DNA of 64,000 nt from Leptospiraceae bacterium (GTDB lineage Bacteria > Spirochaetota > Leptospiria > Leptospirales > Leptospiraceae). The translations under genes and the position numbers were made by a program. The notes under the pieces were generated by a model. The model did no database searches, had not been told where the DNA came from, and saw nothing but the letters and a program-made list of their open reading frames with translations. The stretch spans positions 930,001 through 994,000 of the forward strand of contig JADJFV010000001.1 of assembly GCA_016708435.1 (NCBI GenBank). The letters run 5' to 3'. Shown here piece after piece: positions 60,961-64,000 of this stretch (its first letter is position 1; every line of letters begins with the position of its first letter).

Positions 60961-61074
60961 AATCTATGATTTGTTTGAGTAAAGTCGGAAATACTTAAAT
61001 TTCGCTACCAAAGCCAATTATCGTTGCAATATTTAATTTATTTACTAAAAACTAGGCTAAAAGTCAAAATTTAC

Positions 61075-61091
61075 TTGACTTGCTAAGTCAA
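61075..61091 (+). promoter_or_regulatory. Palindrome overlapping the carD promoter
   Basis: TTGACTT-GCT-AAGTCAA is a perfect 7-bp inverted repeat. Its left arm is a good -35 box (TTGACT); a TAGATA lies about 15 bases downstream as a weak -10. It may be an operator controlling carD. Confidence 0.45.
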
Positions 61092-61155
61092 TGATTAGAT
61101 ATTTAACTCTGAGTTTAACGGAATTTATTTAAATTATTCAACCAGGAGTCAGATT

Positions 61156-61692
61156 ATTTCTGATATAGAATTTAAAGTCGGCGATTATGTTGTTTATCCA
61201 ATGCATGGCGTTGGTGCTATCACGGAAGTGAGCAAAAAGACAATTCTAGGCAAAAAGCGTGACTGCTATAGCCTCGAGATACAGTCCTCGAAAATGAAAG
61301 TTATGATACCCGTCGATAAGGCAAAACAGGTCGGGATTCGAGGAATTATACCCAAGAGAGAAATAAAAAAAGTTCTCAACCTATTAATGAAAGATGAAGT
61401 CGACACAGAAGAAGACTGGAAGATTAGATACCAAAACAATATGAACAAGATAAAATCCGGTTCTATCTATGAAGTAGCTGATGTTTGTAGAAACCTTTTC
61501 CGTAGAGCAAATGGCAAGGAATTGTCAATCATGGAAAGAAAGCTATATGAAAATGCTTATAATTTAGTGAAAACAGAAATAGCTTTGAGTAAAGGTGTTC
61601 CTCAAGAAGAAGCCGGCAATATTGTTTCTGATATTTTAGCAAGTTCAGTGCAACCGCTTCAACAAGCAGCGGCAATTGTGGATGTAGAATAA
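61156..61692 (+). CDS. carD: CarD-family transcription regulator, apparently starting at ATT
   Basis: 179 residues if read from 61156. The CarD/CdnL RNA-polymerase-binding domain begins FKVGDYVVYPMHGVGAITEV, and its first strand lies before the first ATG (61201), so that ATG cannot be the start. Upstream to the in-frame stop there is no ATG, GTG or TTG. ATT at 61156 has AGGAG seven bases before it and would give (M)SDIEFKVGDY. The family stabilises open complexes at rRNA and other promoters. The C-terminal helical domain (ERKLYENAYNLVKTEIALSK) is intact. The PIN/TRAM gene follows 39 bases later. Confidence 0.88.
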   Translation: MSDIEFKVGDYVVYPMHGVGAITEVSKKTILGKKRDCYSLEIQSSKMKVMIPVDKAKQVGIRGIIPKREIKKVLNLLMKDEVDTEEDWKIRYQNNMNKIKSGSIYEVADVCRNLFRRANGKELSIMERKLYENAYNLVKTEIALSKGVPQEEAGNIVSDILASSVQPLQQAAAIVDVE

Positions 61693-61731
61693 ATACCGAG
61701 AAAACTCAAATTTTAATAAAAGGATTTGAGT

Positions 61732-62736
61732 ATGACTCATGTCTATAAGGTTCTATTCGCGCTCTCTTTTTCTATCGTATCTTTCGGATTCCTATTCCCT
61801 ATGTATGGCGATTTGCTTCAGCCTAGTATTTATACTGGACTGATTTTTATTGCAACTCTTGGAATAGTCTATTTTGAAGATAAAATTTTCCCTACCATCA
61901 ATGCCGAAGTTGCTTTTTGTATTGCAGTTGGTTTACTTGTTGGTTTTGGTATTGGGAAACTTCTTACTGGTTTAATTGCTGATTCAAAGAATCCAGGATT
62001 AGGTCTAATTGTTTACCTTGGACTTGGTTACGCTGGTGTTAAGATCGGCTATGCATTTTCTAAGAAGCCCGGTCTTGCCATCTTTGGTGGAAGCGGAGGA
62101 CCGATTCGACCATTTATCTTGGGTAACGAGAAGCCAGAAGAAATTCGCGATAAGATTCTAGATACATCTGTTGTAATTGACGGTCGCATTTTAGACATTG
62201 CAGATACGCATTTTATTGACGGTCCCCTCATTTTACCTAACTTCGTTCTTCGCGAAATCCAACTGATTAGTGATTCATCCGATCCGATAAAACGAGCTCG
62301 TGGTCGTCGCGGTTTAGATATGCTGAATAAGTTGCAACGCAAAGGCACGATTGAAGTTAAGATTACTTATACAGACTACACGGATACGCGCGAAGTCGAT
62401 GCCAAGCTCATTAAACTAGCTCGCGACACCGGAGCTAAGCTTGTCACAAACGACTTCAATCTCAATAAAGTTGCCGAATTGCAAGGTGTAAAGGTTCTTA
62501 ACCTTAATAATCTAGCGAATGCACTTAAGCCTGTAGTTCTTCCTGGTGAAGAAATTGCCATCCAAGTTATCAAAGAGGGCAAGGACGAAAACCAAGGAAT
62601 CGGTTATCTTGAAGATGGAACTATGGTAGTGATAGAGAACGGCGGTCACTTAGTCGGAAAAGATGTTCGAGTGAATGTAACCTCTATTATCCAGACTGCT
62701 GCTGGAAAGATGATTTTCACAAAGGCTATAAAATAA
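61732..62736 (+). CDS. PIN/TRAM-domain membrane protein (YacL-like)
   Basis: 334 residues from the ATG at 61732, with AAAAGGA seven bases upstream; an in-frame TTG two codons earlier is less likely. Four membrane segments fill about residues 1-110, a PIN domain follows (ILDTSVVIDGRILDIADTHF, ALRLV-type acidic sites in GAKLVTNDFNLNKVAELQGV) and a TRAM domain ends the protein (EGKDENQGIGYLEDGTMVVI). This is the layout of Bacillus YacL. A nuclease activity is predicted but unproven. It follows carD, a pairing I also expect in Leptospira and Firmicutes. Confidence 0.9.
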   Translation: MTHVYKVLFALSFSIVSFGFLFPMYGDLLQPSIYTGLIFIATLGIVYFEDKIFPTINAEVAFCIAVGLLVGFGIGKLLTGLIADSKNPGLGLIVYLGLGYAGVKIGYAFSKKPGLAIFGGSGGPIRPFILGNEKPEEIRDKILDTSVVIDGRILDIADTHFIDGPLILPNFVLREIQLISDSSDPIKRARGRRGLDMLNKLQRKGTIEVKITYTDYTDTREVDAKLIKLARDTGAKLVTNDFNLNKVAELQGVKVLNLNNLANALKPVVLPGEEIAIQVIKEGKDENQGIGYLEDGTMVVIENGGHLVGKDVRVNVTSIIQTAAGKMIFTKAIK

Positions 62737-62776
62737 TCTTTCCCCACGTTTGTTTTATATTACCACAATAAATTTG

Positions 62777-62814
62777 TTATCCAAGGGCGGGGCTTAAACC
62801 CCGCCCTTGGATAA
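62777..62814. terminator. Very stable hairpin downstream of the PIN/TRAM gene
   Basis: TTATCCAAGGGCGGGG and its exact complement CCCCGCCCTTGGATAA form a 16-bp stem with the loop CTTAAA. No T tract follows, so it may slow or protect RNA ends as well as terminate. Confidence 0.65.
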
Positions 62815-62821
62815 TCGGGGC

Positions 62822-62856
62822 ATCGTAAAGACTTGATTAATCAAGTTCTTACGATT
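62822..62856. promoter_or_regulatory. Palindrome upstream of the metal-efflux-type operon
   Basis: ACTTGATTAATCAAGT is a perfect 16-base palindrome flanked by ATCGTAA and TTACGAT, which also pair. It ends in TTTT, so it can be a terminator; its position 40 bases before the next start also allows an operator role. Confidence 0.5.
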
Positions 62857-62896
62857 TTAAGCTTGCTTTTTCAGAAAGATTCTCCAAGGTAAAAGT

Positions 62897-63235
62897 ATGA
62901 AAAGTATTTTTTACATTTTTCTATTTTTCTTTATAATACTCTTCAGCTTTCAGCGCATAATAGATAACGAATGCATTTGTGGTGGAATTGGGGTTAGTGA
63001 GAACGACTGTGTCTTCTCTATTCATTCAGAATCTTCCGATAGCGGTGAACATGCAAAAGAGCATATCTGTGTTAACTGTCCTTGTAATTATATTCTAATT
63101 TCTTATTCAATATTCTATCTCAACAAAATCTATACACAAATTACTATTTCTTATATCGTATCTCCGCTTTTTACGGCGGTTAATTTCGATTATCTCTTGA
63201 ATTTAATTCGACCTCCTAGAATTATTTTTACTTAA
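62897..63235 (+). CDS. Small Cys/His membrane protein next to efflux genes
   Basis: 112 residues with a hydrophobic N-terminus (IFYIFLFFFIILFSFQ). A central region contains NECICGG, and HAKEHICVNCPCNYILI, giving several Cys and His that could bind metal. The C-terminal half holds another hydrophobic stretch. Small proteins of this kind often precede CzcC-type efflux genes, where they may sense or bind metal. The family is not recognised with certainty. The start has CTCCAAGGTAAAAGT before the ATG. Confidence 0.6.
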   Translation: MKSIFYIFLFFFIILFSFQRIIDNECICGGIGVSENDCVFSIHSESSDSGEHAKEHICVNCPCNYILISYSIFYLNKIYTQITISYIVSPLFTAVNFDYLLNLIRPPRIIFT

Positions 63236-63269
63236 AAAGATTACCACCGATAGGGTTCAGGCTTATTCG

Positions 63270-63438
63270 GTCATCTCGAACATGCGAAGGCGTAGGTTCG
63301 CGAATACTTGGAGCGAAGGGCGGGAAATCGTGAGAGATCTATCTGACAAGAATACGATAGTGCTAAGCAAGATAGACCCCTCACATCGCTTGGCGGTCGT
63401 GTGAGCGAAACGAAAGGGTGGAAACTGTTCGGGGTGAC
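63270..63438. repeat. Long palindromic intergenic repeat, family A, copy 2
   Basis: 169 bp. The outer ends GTCATCTCGAACA and TGTTCGGGGTGAC pair; so do inner segments such as GTGAGAGATCTATCT with its partner. The left end CTCGAACATGCGAAGG is identical to copy 1 at 1.8 kb. It fills most of the gap between the Cys/His gene and the efflux gene, which would place it inside their shared message. Confidence 0.7.
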
Positions 63439-63511
63439 CGGAGAAGTCCATACACCGAACTTAATTAATCTATCTTCATTGGTAAAATTAAAATCTTCAA
63501 AGGAGGAGTTT

Positions 63512-64000
63512 ATGAAATCATTTTATATAATTTTAATTCTATTCGCATTTGGAATTTATGCAATAGAATCAGACTCACATGCGGAAAATTCGCATTGTGC
63601 GGGTAATGCAAAATTACTCACAATAGTCGAGTGCGTATTAAATCATAGTCCCGAGTTTAAGAGAACTCGAATTGAATTAACCGCAATCAAAGGCAAGAAA
63701 ATAGCGGCAGCGTATTTATTTCCTTCCAATCCTAGTATTCAGGTAATGAATGCATACAGAAAGCAAGCACAGTCGGAGGTAACAGTATTTAACCCCAATG
63801 CTCAAACTGCGATCAATGGAGAATTTCAACTTTCACAAGAGTTTTACATTTCCGGGCAAAGAGGCAAACGAATGGAAGTCGCTGATTCTGAATTTGCAGC
63901 TCAAATAAAAAAAGTAGCGACCATGGAAAGAGATACAACTGCACAAGCACTTTCTGCTGCTGTATTTTATAAAAATTCTTTAGAGGAATATAGGATTACT
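63512..64000 (+). CDS. CzcC/TolC-family outer membrane efflux protein (3' end cut by window edge)
   Basis: 163 residues are visible before the edge. A signal peptide (SFYIILILFAFGIYAIES) is followed by LTIVECVLNHSPEFKRTRIE and KKIAAAYLFPSNPSIQV, the usual opening helices of TolC-like outer membrane factors, and FQLSQEFYISGQRGKRMEVA, typical of the CzcC group. With an RND pump and a membrane fusion protein it would export metals across both membranes; those genes should lie just beyond the window. AGGAGG seven bases before the ATG is a perfect ribosome binding site. Confidence 0.85.
   Translation, partial: MKSFYIILILFAFGIYAIESDSHAENSHCAGNAKLLTIVECVLNHSPEFKRTRIELTAIKGKKIAAAYLFPSNPSIQVMNAYRKQAQSEVTVFNPNAQTAINGEFQLSQEFYISGQRGKRMEVADSEFAAQIKKVATMERDTTAQALSAAVFYKNSLEEYRIT

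Overview
The window is AT-rich bacterial DNA that looks like a spirochaete of the order Leptospirales. This rests on family content, not on a database search: many small Leptospira-style lipoproteins, LL-diaminopimelate aminotransferase, a CarD regulator followed by a PIN/TRAM protein, a class III cyclase, a GH57 branching enzyme with a DUF4912 partner, and a large TPR protein resembling the spirochaetal periplasmic flagellar collar protein. Species cannot be named from the sequence.

Layout. 1-4.9 kb: DUF389 membrane protein (cut by the window edge), a prohibitin-like protein, a Cys-rich lipoprotein, a GT39-type glycosyltransferase and a nitroreductase. 4.9-7.1 kb: glycogen branching enzyme and DUF4912 protein. 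7.7-8.9 kb: hibernation factor and a TPR protein. 9-13.2 kb: accessory segment with an AAA-ATPase/PD-(D/E)XK protein, an orphan gene and a DUF2779 nuclease-like gene split into two frames at a canonical slippery heptamer. 13.3-17.2 kb: secreted Cys-pair repeat protein, a GT-A-like protein and a small exported protein. 17.4-19.9 kb: an NMT1-sensor histidine kinase with a receiver-only partner.

20-25.7 kb is the clearest accessory island. It holds four copies of a dispersed repeat, a PIN/RHH toxin-antitoxin pair, a HigBA pair flanked by copies of a lipoprotein gene's 3' end, a WG-repeat gene fragment, an IPT/TIG lipoprotein and an IS91-type transposase remnant joined to a second kind of repeat.

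25.8-38.9 kb is mostly housekeeping: pyrC, a DUF971 gene with a previously untracked 49-codon gene, mazG, DUF6580, a PfpI-like protein, a cyclase, pyrB, DUF2203, dapL, a GT4 enzyme, sthA and an FHA protein. A single tRNA-Leu(CAG) sits at 39.0 kb. 39.2-52.9 kb is rich in signalling: a PiT-like transporter, a pseudo-receiver, Ppx/GppA, a double cNMP-binding protein, a septoil-knot protein, a GHKL-HDOD fusion, an ABC ATPase and a hybrid kinase. 53-60.3 kb: ferredoxin-like protein, fatty acid hydroxylase-type enzyme, a protein with two glycogen-binding modules, the acidic-repeat TPR protein and a lipid kinase. 61-62.7 kb: carD, which appears to start at ATT, and the PIN/TRAM gene. The window ends in a probable metal-efflux operon (small Cys/His protein, then a CzcC/TolC-like gene cut by the edge).

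The best candidates for something undescribed are the ATT start of carD, the slippery-site split of the DUF2779 gene, the repeat-bounded toxin-antitoxin island, and the family of long palindromic intergenic repeats at 1.8, 27.1 and 63.3 kb.
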